Shown: one piece after another, positions 1 to 12,700 of the stretch
How the letters are laid out: the number at the start of each line of letters is the position of its first letter
How positions within the stretch are numbered: position 1 is the stretch's first letter
NCBI RefSeq assembly: GCF_023053635.1
Contig: NC_086172.1
Location: forward strand, 11,747,501-11,811,500
Length of the DNA: 64,000 nt
Direction of reading: 5' to 3'
From: Elgaria multicarinata webbii
Taxonomy: Eukaryota; Chordata; Lepidosauria; Squamata; Anguidae
Program-made: the position numbers and the translations under genes
The notes under the pieces: model-generated
Told to the model about the DNA's origin: nothing
Seen by the model: the letters and a program-made list of their open reading frames with translations, nothing else
The model's database searches: none

Positions 1-507
1 AGATGTTATTGGACTCGTACTCCCATCGACCCCAGCTAGTATGGCCAGTGGTGAGGATGATTCAGAATTAGACCATATTTCTGTTCAAAGCTTTGGACTG
101 GCCAATTTTCAGTTATTTTTGTGGGTCACTTAACTAGGGTTAGAAAGGCTTTTGTATTTATCTGGAGTTCCCACTCCATTTCAGAAGGGAAACCTCTCTT
201 AGGGTAGGGGACATTCAGTCCATGAACTTCAGCTACAATGAAGTCAGGTAGCCCTAGCATCCAACTGTCATGATCTGTTAGTTCCGGGCTGCCATGGGCC
301 CCTTCCTCATGCAGCCTTTCCCAAAAGATATATTAGACAAGGTACTAGGGTAATGCCAACAAAGTGATGAAAGACAAGCCATCATGGCAGAGCTTCTCAG
401 TGACCCTGCTCAGACGACACACTAAGCCATGGTGGTTAAGCATTTTGAGCTAAACTTTATGACTTAGTGTGTCGTGTGAACCATTCCTAACCATGGTGGC
501 TACATAA

Positions 508-512
508 CCATG

Positions 513-543
<31 letters not shown>

Positions 544-558
544 CTACTACTACTATAT
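508..558. repeat. (ATT)n/(ACT)n microsatellite
   Basis: ATT units followed directly by ACT units, at the junction between the MITE half and an antisense LINE tail. Confidence 0.9.
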
Positions 559-860
559 TTATTTGTATCCCGCCTTTTGCCCAATGCTGGGCCTCAAGGC
601 GGCCTTACAAAGTTTAAAACATACGTGGGGCGGGGCGGGGGGGGCGTGGAAACAAAACCATAAACATTTAAAATACACAACAAAATTATAAGACATTAAC
701 ATAGATGGAGGGCCAGATTATTCTCCAAAGGCCTGCTGGAACAAAAAAGTTTTAGCCTGCTTCCGAAAGCCCATCAAGGAGGGAGCCAGCCTAGCTTCCC
801 CGGGAAAAGAGTGCCAGAGCACAGTTCAAATACACTCACTATTTGCTGCAAAAAGGTGTT
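555..860 (-). mobile_element. L2/CR1-group LINE 3' end, antisense
   Basis: It starts with the inverted tail TTTGTATCCCGCCTTTTGCC and runs into the C-terminal region, where the minus strand recalls the AFRKQAKTFLF-like ending of such LINEs. A G-run cluster at 627-644 could form a G-quadruplex. Confidence 0.6.
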
Positions 861-1613
861 AGGGAAATTCCCCTAACCTGGTAGGGAAGGGATGACTTCA
901 CAACCGGTCCAGAAACAGAGACTCTTTATTTAATGTGCACAAAAGAGAAAAGCCCCATACATCGTACAAACCGACGGCAGAGACTCTCTAACCATCAGCC
1001 ACATCAGCATACATGTATACTTATCCAAGTTGCTCCGATGAAGTCATACTTTTCCCTCCTCCCTCCTGTGACTGATCACAAGTCCCATACATGTTCCATA
1101 AACAGAAACCCATTCTTACATAAACAATGCCATATTTTGGCAGCCTATGACCGGTACAAAATGTTGCATTCTGTCCCTTGATAAAGCACCACAAGGAGAG
1201 AGAGGAATTCTGACCCTTCAGAAATCCCTGGTCAGAGGGCTTTCAATGGCTTGGATGCCTCTATGTCTGGGGAACATGGAAATTTGCTTGGCCTCAAGGC
1301 CCTGTTTCTCTGATATGTTTTGCTATTGGGTGTGGGGCAAAGGGTTTAGGACAACCTTGAGCCTAAAGTGAAGACTAGGCATTTTATTATTCTCCATGAG
1401 GAGACACGAAGGTGGGGCCAGGGCCGGAAGTGTGCATGCTTTTGTACTTTTATTCACATTGGAATAAAGGTTAGTGCTTTAACCATGGCTTAGTGTGTTG
1501 TCTGAACAGGCCCAGGAAGAAAGGTGGAGCGCAGGAGAAGGGCGAAGGGTAACAACTGCAGGTGAACGTGTGAAGATCAGAACACCTGAGAAGGACAGTG
1601 CATCACTCCCCAC

Positions 1614-1760
1614 AGCAGCCTTCCCCAACCTGGTGCCCTCCAGATGTTTTAGTCACCAACTTCCATCAGTCCAAACATGACGACCAATGGTCAGGAATAC
1701 TGTGATCTGTAGTCCCAAACATCTGGATGGCATCAGTTGGACGAAGGCTGTCCTGGAGGT
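1614..1760. repeat. Hairpin repeat with CCAGATGTTTTGG core
   Basis: Imperfect palindrome starting CCCCAACCTGGTGCCCTCCA and ending in the inverted motif. Related copies lie at 22290-22390, 32090-32225, 33685-33790, 49672-49745 and 61128-61262. This is a palindromic repeat family common in reptiles; I do not know its class with certainty. Confidence 0.6.
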
Positions 1761-2852
1761 TTTCTAACATATTTTGTACACAAATACTGTGGCATGTAAG
1801 CCTGAGTGTGGAAACTTCTCTGCTTGTGTGACCTTACATTAACCTTTGAGACAAATGACTGTACTTCCTCTTGCTTTAATTGTATTAGAAAGATTCTCAA
1901 TCTATGAGCGAACCCCCCTCCATTTACAAAGGAGTGTTTCTCATCAAAAAATTAAATGCAAAAGTAAACAGGACAAAACAAAGCACGATTTAGCTTTAGG
2001 GTTATTTTTCTGAGATTATACTGTGCTTTCTGATTAAAGCTTTTTCTTTCATTTTTGTTTGTTTCTGAAATAACAGATAGAACAGAGATGTTCACTGAGA
2101 TAAGGATAGTTAGTGTATATCAAAAGGAGTCTCCTTGGCATCAGCTAGATTCAATGACAGGATGTGGCCATGTACCCATATCCATAGTATATGGAAGAGT
2201 TTGTTTGGAAAATAAAGCCTATTGTAATGAGTTATGATACTTTATAAGTCAGAAATAAAATGAGTCGGAAACAAATTAAAAATGCTTATGCTATGTAGGC
2301 TAGTGGCAGGCAGATAAATCCTAAGTGTAGAGATCCGCTAGGGATCAGATCCATCCCCATTAAACCAGTTGAAAATCCATTGAAACCAGTTCCTCTCTGG
2401 CTCTGAATAGGAGGGGAAGGCAATAGGAGAAGAAAAACCAGTGCAAAGCAATGGGGAAATCGAACCATGCCTGCAGAATCCATGGAAATTGTGCTTCCAG
2501 TAACCAATCAGGAGTCTCCATCCACAAGACGCCCATGGCCTGCCTAATACAGGCAGCCAATGAGAGACTGGGAAGAATCTCTCTCTCACACACACACATA
2601 CAAACACACACACGTACGTCGATGGAACCATCCATCTGTTCATTGGGGAAAATCCAATGAATGAATGTACTCTTACCCATTCGCTTGTCCCCTTGGAAGT
2701 TCAGTAGAGAACATCTCTACACTAGGCTTTTATCCTGCATCTTTACTGAGGCTTCTGCTTCCGGATTCTTTGCGGGATTAAGTTCAGATCCTTTACACAT
2801 GCTTTTTTCTGCTGGTTTCTTTCTCTGTCTTTCTATATGTTTTGTTATTCAG

Positions 2853-2866
2853 CCACTAGATGGCAC
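2853..2866 (+). promoter_or_regulatory. Candidate CTCF site
   Basis: CCACTAGATGGCAC fits all 14 positions of the CCASYAGRKGGCRS consensus. Occupancy cannot be told from sequence, and it may belong to a repeat. Confidence 0.35.
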
Positions 2867-4118
2867 TGTAGTATAGTGGAGTTGCACAATTACACAAGAC
2901 TCACATTCACCATTTCTAAATAACACTAGAATTTCCATGTTAATTTAAAAAACACACCTGATAATGGTTGCAAAGCACAGGAGGATGACATCATGCAAAT
3001 GATCCACTAACTACAATGAGTGAGCAATCATGAGTGAACAATAAAAGCCTTATGTGGAAAAGCTCAACGTCAGCTTGTATGGCTTTGAGCCCTGATCTTG
3101 CAAGACGCAAGTTGTTTATGTATGGTTAGCCAGCATTATCAGTGGTTGGAGCAGAGAGCCTGGCTGTGGGCCGCAGAGAACCGTGCAACATGAATTGTGC
3201 CATTGTTGAGGCTGCTGCAAGAACAAGCAGTGTTAAAAGATTCCAGTCCAACAACAACAAAAGGTGTTCGATATCAGCGACATAAAAGCGTCCAGCTCAT
3301 CTGACAGTCTAGATGAGGAACCAATTCTGCTTGAATCTAGGGAAGATGGAAGAACTGTCATTTTGCTCTCTTTCAAGGATAAACAGCCACAATGTCTGGA
3401 TTTAGGAAGTGCAGGCAAAAATAATTCAAAATTCGTTATTAAGATTGGGTTCTTCCTGTCAGATTGTCAATAAGGACTCTTTTCAAATTAGACAACTTTA
3501 TTGGAATGAAAAATGCTAATGGCATGATTTAGTAGCTGTTCTGCTATAAATTACACTAACCAGTAGCCACACAATCCATACTTGCTCCTGAACAAATTGA
3601 ACGGCCATAACTTATAGCAGGTGAAAAGAGCTTTATTGGCAAGCATGTTGATATTGAAGTACTAAGTAGTAGCAAGTGCTTCTCACATTCCCACCTCATC
3701 CCCACCCTCCTCCGAGGGGATAATCTTTAGGGATCCAACGTGACTCTCCTTTATTGCACACCAGTTTCATGCACAGTTACAAGCTGTGATGCTGCACACG
3801 AGGATCTGTGGATTCTAGGTACTAACACAATACTGGCATTAAATGACTAGAAAAGGATATGTCTGCCAAGACCCTAAAACCATACACCAGGGACTATCTT
3901 TAGAACCAAGGAACAGTTCTTTCTGAGCTTCCAATTTCCTAAAGGAAGTGGGGAGGATGGAACATCCAATTTATGGTGGTGATGGTGGAGGTGCAGCTCT
4001 GTGCAGCTCCAGAGTTGCAAAGGGACTGTGTTAAGTCGCTGGTCCAATACTTCATACGTGCTGGTGGGCTGCTCTCATGGGGAGCTGGTATTGTGGGTTA
4101 GTTATTCCCCATTCCGTA

Positions 4119-4416
4119 GGGTGACCATATGGAAAGGAGGACAGGGCTCCTGTATCTTTAAGAGTTGCATTGAAAAGGGAATTTCATCAGGGGTCATTTG
4201 TATATATGGGGAACCTGGTGAAATTCCCTCTTCATCACAACAGTTAAAGTTGCAGGTGCCCTGCCCGCTTTTAAATCTGGTCACTCTAGCATAGCTCCTG
4301 CACCTTTAATTGCTGTGATGAAAAGGAAATTTCACCAGGTTCTCCATATACATAAATGATACCTGCTGAAATTCCCTTTTCTATGGAGCCCTGTCCTCCT
4401 TTTCATATGGTCACCC
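4119..4416. mobile_element. Palindromic DNA-transposon derivative with GGGTGACCATATG ends
   Basis: 298 bp flanked by TA on both sides, starting GGGTGACCATATGGAAAGGA and ending in the inverted motif. Internal arms are also complementary, so the whole unit is a near hairpin. The TA flanks suggest a Tc1/mariner-type mover. Confidence 0.7.
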
Positions 4417-5087
4417 TACCCATTCCCATTCATAAAACTGTACTGGCAGTGGGAGCCTAGAGAGGAGTGGGTAACAAGCCTCTCTTCCAGATGACATTGG
4501 TTCTACTTTGCCCACCACCGATGCAGAAGTATGTCTTTTCCAGCACTGAAAAGCTGAGTTTTAGGGATGGATGGCTCCGCCGTGTAGTAATGATGGAGCG
4601 GGGCCGATTTCAGCATACTGAAATATTGTGGAGAATTACAATAATGCCCACTCCTCCCATGCATGTAAAAATGAGGCCCGAGAGCATCATCACACAGAGG
4701 AAAATCACGTCTGCTTACCGTTGCTTCTCTGCCCCTCATTTCTTCCTCTTTTGAAAGAAGAAGCAAACAACGTGCACGTGTGGGCTGTTTTGATCGCGCT
4801 GCTTCTCCTGCACACAGCAGGAGATAGCGGCAACTTCTGTCTTTAAAAATGAGTCGGATTTACTGGGGTGGTTTTGGGGGGCACGAAAAAGGGGTTGGAA
4901 GCACATGAAAGGCAGGCGACGGCATGAGAGTGAGCTGCAAAAATATGTGAGTGCCCAGTAATGAACGTGCAATAAAACACGTCTGATGGAGCTCTGAATC
5001 TCCAGTGTGGATCAGCGATAGTGTTCTGCCAGGAGGCATTCAACAAACCCCAGTCTTTTTGTGAGTGGTAGGAGGCTAAAGAATTGT

Positions 5088-5146
5088 ATGAACTGCCCAG
5101 AGGGCTTTGGCTATTGGGCGGTATAGAAATGTAATAAATAAATAAG
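5088..5146 (+). mobile_element. L2/CR1-group LINE tail, sense
   Basis: GAACTGCCCAGAGGGCTTTGG followed by the GGCGGTATAGAAATG tail and (AAAT)n. Only the last 60 bp or so are recognised. Confidence 0.6.
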
Positions 5147-6597
5147 GACTCTGTTGTTCCCTGGAAATTTGCCCACCTTCAGGCATCGTATGCAACCCAA
5201 GGGACGCACCCCACAGTTTGAGAAATACAAATTCACAAGGAAGCAGGCTTCTTACAGAACTTACAAGAAAGGCAATTAATCTCAGTGTGTGAGTTGGAAT
5301 AACCTCACCCCTTTTATCTTGAGTGCAACAGCAATCTTTTTGGTAAGTGTGCAGACAACTAAGGAAAGTCAATGAGCAACTGAGTTCCAAAACCCATTTA
5401 CCAATGCCGTTCTTAGTTAGCTACAGGAATCTGCTATGTACTGTAGAATTCATCTTTATAATGAAGGTATTGTACAATCCATGTCAACGTCTTCTTGACA
5501 GTGTCTCAAGCTCTTGAGATGGCATGGAAGACTGTTTATTTTGTCCTATTCCAGGAGTGCACAACTTTTTCAGCCCCAAGGGCCACATGTGATGCTGGCT
5601 TGGGAAGGGGGGGGGGCACATGGCATGCTCATTTTCACATCCCAACGATCCTGATACAAATAGCTTTCCTCATTTCTAGCAGCCCTGGAGAAAGAGCAAT
5701 TTGCATGAAGATTGTTGGGGCAGGGGAGTGGAGAGCTTACAGAAGGCTGTCAACTTCCTCCCCCAGAAATCCTCATACAGGTTGCTCTTTTCTCTCTGGA
5801 TCACTGGTAGCAACCCCACGATCAATGGGAAATCAGCAGTGGGGGATCAGGGAACATGGGGTACGGTCACATCTTTTGGGGGACACAGCTTGTGCACCCA
5901 TCTTATATAGCATTTGAACCACTGCCATGGGCCCTTGGTCTGATTCAGTCTGGTTCTTATGTTCCTTTGTTCCAATTTGTATCTGTCAGGTCCCACTTTC
6001 TGTTGGCTTTATTTTCTGCGATATACACACTTCTGCCACCAGAGGACAGGGCGACAGTATCTTCTGCTGCTTCGTAGGGAATAAAGGATAACTGAGAGGC
6101 TTTACTGCATTGTCAATCTGGAAATCCTGCAGCTGCTCAGAAATAAAACCGTTAGATTGCAAGCACTATATGTAATCTCATATCAAATCTAATTGTAAGG
6201 CCTTTCATCACTGTAGTCAGCTTAGATGAACGTATGCACAGCTTTCTTAAACCCACAGATATTTCCCCTAATGCCTGTATCTCCTCAAATCATGAAAGCT
6301 TGCAAAAACATACAAAATATAGATCATAAAACTCAACATTTAAATAGGTTAGCAATGCTGAGGTTATGCTCTGAAACCCTGGAGAGCCATTGCCAGTCAA
6401 ATCTCAGCAAAACTGGGGTAGATGAGCCAATAGTTTGACCAAAATATTATAGCTAGGGATATTCCTTATGTGGGAGTAAAATACCTATTATATGTTAGAT
6501 AAAGCCATTAAAGATCCAAACTGGCCTCAGAACGAGGTAGATTAGAGCTGCTTTGCAGCCCATGCAACTGGTTCCCACTGCACTGCATATTCACTTG

Positions 6598-7070
6598 TAT
6601 TTATTTATTTATTACATTTCTATACCGGCCAATAGCCGGAGCTCTCTGGGCAGTTCACAAAAATTAAAAACATTCAAAGTATAAAACAACAGTATAAAAC
6701 CATAATATAAAATACAATATCAAAGCTCAACCAGATAAAAACAGCAGCAATGCAAAATTACAAATTTAAAACACTAAGTTAAAATTTATTTATAGACTGT
6801 TAAAATGCTGGGAGAATAAAAAGGTCTTCACCTGGCGTCTAAAAGCATATAATGTAGGTGCCAAGCGAACCTCCTTAAGGAGCTCATTCCACAGCCGGGG
6901 TGCCACAGCAGAGAAGGCCCTCCTCCTAGTAGCCACCTGCCTCACTTCCTTTGGCAGGGGCTCGCGGAGAAGGACCCCTGAAGATGACCTTAGGGTCCGG
7001 GCAGGTACATATGGGAGGAGGCGTTCCTTCAGATAACCTGGCCCCAAGCCGTTTAGGGCTTTAAATTTAG
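6598..7070 (-). mobile_element. L2/CR1-group LINE 3' end, antisense, with ORF2 C-terminal remnant
   Basis: The inverted tail at 6600-6670 is followed by 6790-7047. Its minus strand encodes LGPGYLKERL-type sequence through RLWNELLKEVRLAP and FRRQVKTFLFSQHF, the usual C-terminus of these LINEs. It is 5'-truncated. Confidence 0.8.
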
Positions 7071-8674
7071 AGACAGACTAGAAAACAGACCCAGCTTTGC
7101 ACAGGTTGGGAGAATTGAAGACATTATGCCTTCTCCATCTAAGTGAAACTCTGCCCACTGGAACCCCTAGGCAGGGCCTCTGCCATGGAATTATCTGTTT
7201 ATTGTATCTAAACATGAATACAAAGCACGAATTTCTGTTCACTCCATTTCGACCCCTAAATATTATCCAATCGAGTTTGGAATGGTTTTAAAGCTGCAAT
7301 GCCTAGATTTGCAGAAAAATAATCGCACCACCACCCCACCACAAAAATAAATTGACAGCTTCTCAATTAATTGTTAAAAGTTTAAAATAATTTGTGTCGC
7401 AGAGCCAAAGAGGTATGTATTATATGATCACGTGCGTGGATGGGTGTGTGTTGTGTGTGAGAAGGGTGTTGTGTGTGGGAACTGAACAACTTTCTCGCTT
7501 ACTGTACCAGTCTATCTCTTAACAGTTTGAATACAAATTTAATACAAAGTTGTGAAATCTCAAGATTGGGTAAAACAGCTGATTAACAAAGTTTCCAAAT
7601 TGTAACTTACACACGCATGGCTGTGAAATTTCTCTCAACAGGTATAGTTTAAAATTACTTTTCAGCCAATTTCAGTTTTTATTAATTGCTATTAATTTTT
7701 GTATGGTTAAAAATTGCTTGCTGTAGTGCTGAATCATCATGCCAAGTTTGGTTGCAGCTTATCAAATGGTATTGAAGCTATAAATATTAGAAAATTTTGA
7801 TGGGCTGCCATTTTCTTTCAAGATGGCAAATGTAATTTTGCATGATTCAGATCTACTTGCTGCAGTGCTTAATCATGATGGAAAGGTTACTTTCTGTCCA
7901 AAGGCAGCTTCTAAGCCATTGGAGGTATTCTGCTAATTGGGTTCTCAGATTAAGGCTACGAATATATGCCCCTTAATTTGCAAGTCCCAGCCACACTGCA
8001 CATTACAAAAATCAAAATGTTTGTCACAAATTTTAGGTACTGCCAAACTGTCACATGGAAGAAATGCTTTACTGGGTTGAAGTGTGATGCCACTAAGCCA
8101 TTCATTCATGATACCTCACAGCCTCTTGAGAAGTTCTGGAAATGATAAAACACTAAGGGTTCCTTATTTTCCTTTTGCCCTATCTGAGCCTTTGCAATAT
8201 ACCTATACCAAAAATTGAAGTACTTCTCCACAATTATAAATATTTTTTTAAAAAAAGACAGCAATCTGGTAAACCACTTTACGTATAAGTTCCATGTACG
8301 TACTATGATAAAATGCACATTTTTATTTGCCTATTTTGTCACTTCTACATGGGACAAAAATACGTTGTCACAGTTTTCCACTGCATTTGCATGCAGTTAT
8401 GCTGTATATGTAATTTTCCTACAGGAAAATGATATCCTTGTAGAACTTCTTGTGCAAAGTGATCCTTACTGCACTGCACTTGTGCATTAAGGAAGCCTGG
8501 ATGTTACACACTGAATCAAATTAGAACTTTAGTTAGAATCCCTTCAGTGAAAGTTAGATTATTGTAATGCTCATGCACTTCAAAAAAAATGACTGGCATA
8601 TTATATTTTCTGTTGATCTGTTAAATTTAAATGATTTTATTACGCTATTGTTCATAGATTTGTATGATCTTAGA

Positions 8675-8790
8675 GAATCATAACATCTTAGAGTTGGAAG
8701 GAGCCATCACAAAAGTCCAGTTTAAATTGGCTGTCCTGTCTCTGCTTGAAGACCTCCAGAAGAAGAGTATAAGCTTATACACAACCCTTC
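8675..8790 (-). mobile_element. CR1 LINE 3' fragment, antisense, old
   Basis: AGAATCATAACATCTTAGAG and what follows is a diverged match to the antisense CR1 end seen more clearly at 47698-48000. Confidence 0.55.
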
Positions 8791-9083
8791 CACAATCTAC
8801 ACCTTTTTATTTGGGGTAGGTAGGGGTAAGCAATTTTATTAATATTTTATGTACCACTAGTACAAAATTACTTTAATCAAATTTAATATTAAACATAACA
8901 TGTTTACTAATTTGAGCAACGTTTTTTTGAATATCAAAACTGAGGTGCACCCAGACATAAATTAATCTTTCTTAGTCAAGGGCATAGAAAACTATTTATA
9001 AATTGCAATATTATTCCATTCGTGTATACCTACATATTTTTAAACAAGTAGTCAATAACAGAACATCATAACAAATATTTAAC

Positions 9084-9089
9084 TTTATT
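9084..9089 (-). terminator. WDR92: Candidate WDR92 poly(A) signal
   Basis: AATAAA on the minus strand, about 490 nt past the WDR92 stop. Other A/T-rich near matches lie farther out near 8830-8850, so this choice is a guess. Confidence 0.35.
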
Positions 9090-9578
9090 CCATTAAAACA
9101 TAGCCATTCAAAATTTAAATGCACAAAGTGCAATCCAAGCCATGTTGACAAACATATCAACAAATGCAGTCCTTTAGAGCACAAAAATGTGCTCTGATTC
9201 GGAACGCTGTTTTCTAGGGTATCTTAGGACCAAATTATAGTTTTGTGAGCAATGGACACATATAATACATATTAAAAACAATTTTAACAAGGGTCAACAA
9301 ATTGATACTACCGCACAAACGATGCCATGAACATAAGGTATTTTCAAATTGAGTGTATCAAACACAGTAAACAGGTTTTAAATGTGCTGAAATCAAGGCA
9401 CAATTTGCAGAAATGTATGATTCGCCTCTAAGAGGTTAAAAACGAAAAGAAGGCACCCTAGACCAAGTTTTCCACGTTTTGTTGCATGACATGAGGTCAT
9501 ACAGTGACATTTCATTAAACTTCTAAAAGCTTGTTCAGGAACGTGTATGAAAGTTTTTCTTTTGTAGAAATCATTTGG

Positions 9579-9786
9579 TCAAATCCTGTTCAGTTTAGTG
9601 ACAATCAGTACTCTCACAGTCTGGTCAAATGAACTACAAACACAGAGACCACTCTTGTCTGGACTCCAGTCAAGGCTAGAAATAGGTTGCGTTGACAATG
9701 TCACGTTCTGTAGAAGGCTCACTGAACCTGCCACTCCCATCTCAGTTCCATCTGAATCTTTCTTAGAGCGCTGTGCAGGGTACTCA
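9579..9786 (-). CDS. WDR92: WDR92 exon 8 with stop codon
   Basis: It encodes [18 protein letters not shown] through [12 protein letters not shown] and stop TGA. The acceptor CCCCAG follows a T-rich tract. This C-terminal blade is almost identical to the human one. Confidence 0.97.
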
Positions 9787-12700
9787 CTGGGGAGAAAAAA
9801 GAACAAAGTCTACTGTATAAACCTGTTACATCTAACTTCACATTCATTTCATTTTCCTCCTGCCCTTCTTCCAAAGAACTCAGGGTGGCTTACAACAAGA
9901 GGCATCTCATTGTATCCTCACAACAAACTTGTAAGATCAGTTAGACTACGAGACAGTGATTTGCCCAAGGTCACACTGGCCCCATTCAGACAACACGCTA
10001 AACCATGCTGCTTAACTACAAAAAGTTTAACAGAATGCATTAGCCTTAATGCATTCCATTAACCATTTTGTGGTTAAGCAGCATGGTTTAGCGTGTTGTC
10101 TGAACAGGGCCTCTGTGTATTTCATAGCTGATTTTTCAAACGAGCTTTCTTCACGTTCAGATCCAATCCCCTAGCAACTACATCAACTACAAAAACTATA
10201 TCAGTCTTCAGAAGAAGAAGAAAAAAGGGGGAGGGGGAATCCCTAAAGGCAAGCAGAAGACTTCAACATTGTAGAAATGGTGACTTAGACAAATAAAACT
10301 AAGAAGGAACTTAGTTAGCGATGCTGTGTTGATAAGCTTTCTAGCTCAACACTCTTTATGTAAAAAAACAAAAATGTTCAGTTTCCACACACATACATTC
10401 AGTATGAATTCAATAAAGCCATTTGTAAGGGCCAAAACCTCTTCCCCTGTCTGGCCGTAGCTAGACCTAAGGTTTATCCCAGGATTGTCCTGGGGTCAAA
10501 CCTGTTCATCTAAGTGCCACACAGGGCATCCAGCGCTCAGGCAGGGACGAACCCGGGATGATCCTGGAATAAACCTTAGGTCTAGCTACAGCCTCTGTCT
10601 CACCCAAAATCAAAAGGGATGCATGGTTCTGTTTCTGCCTTTTCAAATGGGAGCTGTGCAGGAACAAAGAACACAGGTGCTGCTGGAGTAAGGGCGTATA
10701 TATGCCTCTAGCTCACTTCCAAGATTGGAAAAGCCTAGTAACGCTGCAGTCCCTTTTTCCCAAATGCCACCTGAGTTATGACTAACCAGCCTGGAGGCAC
10801 TGTGGCTGGATCAGTCAGTTTATAGAAACCAGGGGATTAAGCAACCACACAGGGCACTCCCTGGAACGAAGTCTCTATAAATGTGTCTGGCAGACCTACT
10901 AGTTCTGTCAATAGAAATTAATGTGTATCGGTAAGTATTATTTCAGGGACCTGTTAACATTAACATATTGACATGGAGATGAGTCAGTGTTAGGAGCATG
11001 AGTAAGGTACTAAGCACTTAATATTTATTGATGAAATTACAACACTTTATATATTATGAGCAGCAGAGAGAAAGTAAAGCAATCAATGTCATGTTTAAAC
11101 ACATGAGTGGAGCTAGATTTAGCCATACTTAACATCATTGGAATCAATGGGTCTTAAGTTGGTCATGACTAACTTACATCCGACTGATTTCAGTGGACCT
11201 GCTTGAAGTATGAACAAATCTGGATCCAACCAATTAAGTGGTAGCAAGATTCATGCAGGAAGGTTAAGTAAATATCCACAGCCAAATAAATGGTGCAGAT
11301 ACAAATTAAGCCAGTTCTGCTGGGGAATAATTCAGTCTCTAACAGCAAGCTCTTTTAGGCCGGAATAACTGCCTATAAGGCAATTCTTAAAACATAATGT
11401 ACAAAGTTTGGGCCGCACAAAGAAGAGTGATTTCCACCCCACCCCTTGATGTGAAGATACTTACTATTTCCAAAGATGAAGGTTTCCAGATCCTCCACTA
11501 GTCACAAAGATATCTCTGTTCTGTGGAAGGTGCCGAACTTGCCACATGGTGGATTTGTGGGCCTAGCAGCAAAGTTGTGCAAAAATTACACATAAATTAG
11601 CCTAACAATTTCTAACTAAGATGTGAATAGAACAAACAACATTTATTCTTGGATATTCTTGGGTATGTTTTCTGTTATATATTAATGTTGAGTTATACTT
11701 TTCAATATGCATTATTTCAATTAATTTGAAAATCCGTTAAAGAATATCTGAGAAGATAAATAAATAAAAATAGGGCCTGTTTTATCCACATACCTAGTTG
11801 CTTGTGACAAGGCAAAACCATTCCCAAGCAATCAGTTGAGTGGGAATAAAACCAAATGTTTTGAACATGCAGTACAGCCTTCTCTAAACTGGACCCCTCA
11901 AGATGCTTTGAATTGCAACTCTCCGCACCCGTGACCTTTGGCCATGCTGGGAAGTCCAAAACATCTGAATGCATGTGGTTGAGTGGTGCCCAACACAAAG
12001 GCACTACCAAGCCCAGTCTACGTCACACTTTACATAAAATGCCACTTTACATAAAAAGGATGCATGTAGTGCTTCCAGAAAATGATCAGAATCTGCAAAC
12101 TCCCCGAGAAAGGAAACTGTACAACTGTGCAGCAAGTTTCCAAGATCACATCTATGCATCAATCCACTGTTTAAACTTGATCTACGGATAACTTCATCAA
12201 AAGGGTTTCCTTGGTCAATCTTAGATGGTGATGGGATATGGGAAAGAAAAGACATGTCCCAGGAACTTTGAACCCCTGTTCCTTAAGGACCTCTGTTCCA
12301 CAAAGATGTTGTATGCTTCTTCCCCATGGCATGCAGAAAGAGCAGAATCGTAACAGTCTGTACTGTACCTTCTCTGAAACTGAAGCAAAGCCTTTAGATG
12401 GGTGCTGAGTTCTCAGGTCAAAAATATGAAATTTTCCTTCAAGTGACGTAGCTACCAATTTGTTCATATTTATATCTTTCCTGTCAAATTCAACACTGCA
12501 AACCTAGAAATAGAAAAGCATTAGCTTTCAGCTGAACCGTTAACACATAACAGGTGCTGTGCAATCTTCAGTGTTTTTATTTAGAAGCAAGTCCCACTGA
12601 GGACGCACGTGCTATAGATGGAAGGCAAAAGCCCAATCCTGTGCAGAGCTCAGCAAGCCAACTAAAGTCAATGACTTGAATCAAGGAGTTGTTCTGGGGC

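Larger units (their letters stand above)
404..1513. mobile_element. Palindromic MITE (TTCAGACAAC family) split by later insertions
   Basis: 404-518 matches one half of the full copy at 60076-60260 in reverse orientation. 1478-1513 matches its other end, closing with TTGTCTGAACAGG. About 950 bp of other DNA, including a microsatellite and an antisense LINE end, lies between. Confidence 0.6.
1..8670. other. Intergenic region left of WDR92
   Basis: No exon of a known gene was recognised. Besides the listed repeats it holds a (CA)n run near 2589-2614 and an unassigned 2820-3475 segment. Stretches 1520-1610, 1770-2800, 3500-4100, 4450-5080, 5160-6590 and 7090-8100 show nothing I can name. Confidence 0.5.
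9787..11464 (-). other. WDR92: WDR92 intron 7
   Basis: It holds an antisense SINE-like repeat and two palindromic MITEs in its first 800 bp (listed). The rest (10600-11464) shows nothing else recognisable. Confidence 0.7.

Noticed and set aside
2820-3235. Possible solo LTR
   Set aside because: An AATAAA and a U3-like stretch are present, but I found no convincing terminal TG...CA pair, no target duplication and no second copy.
5495-5917. 140-codon open frame on the plus strand
   Set aside because: No domain, a G-run near its start, no splice or promoter context, and composition like the surrounding intergenic DNA.
6036-6049. CTCF-like site CCACCAGAGGACAG
   Set aside because: One core mismatch and no supporting context; listed here only because a perfect match occurs at 2853.
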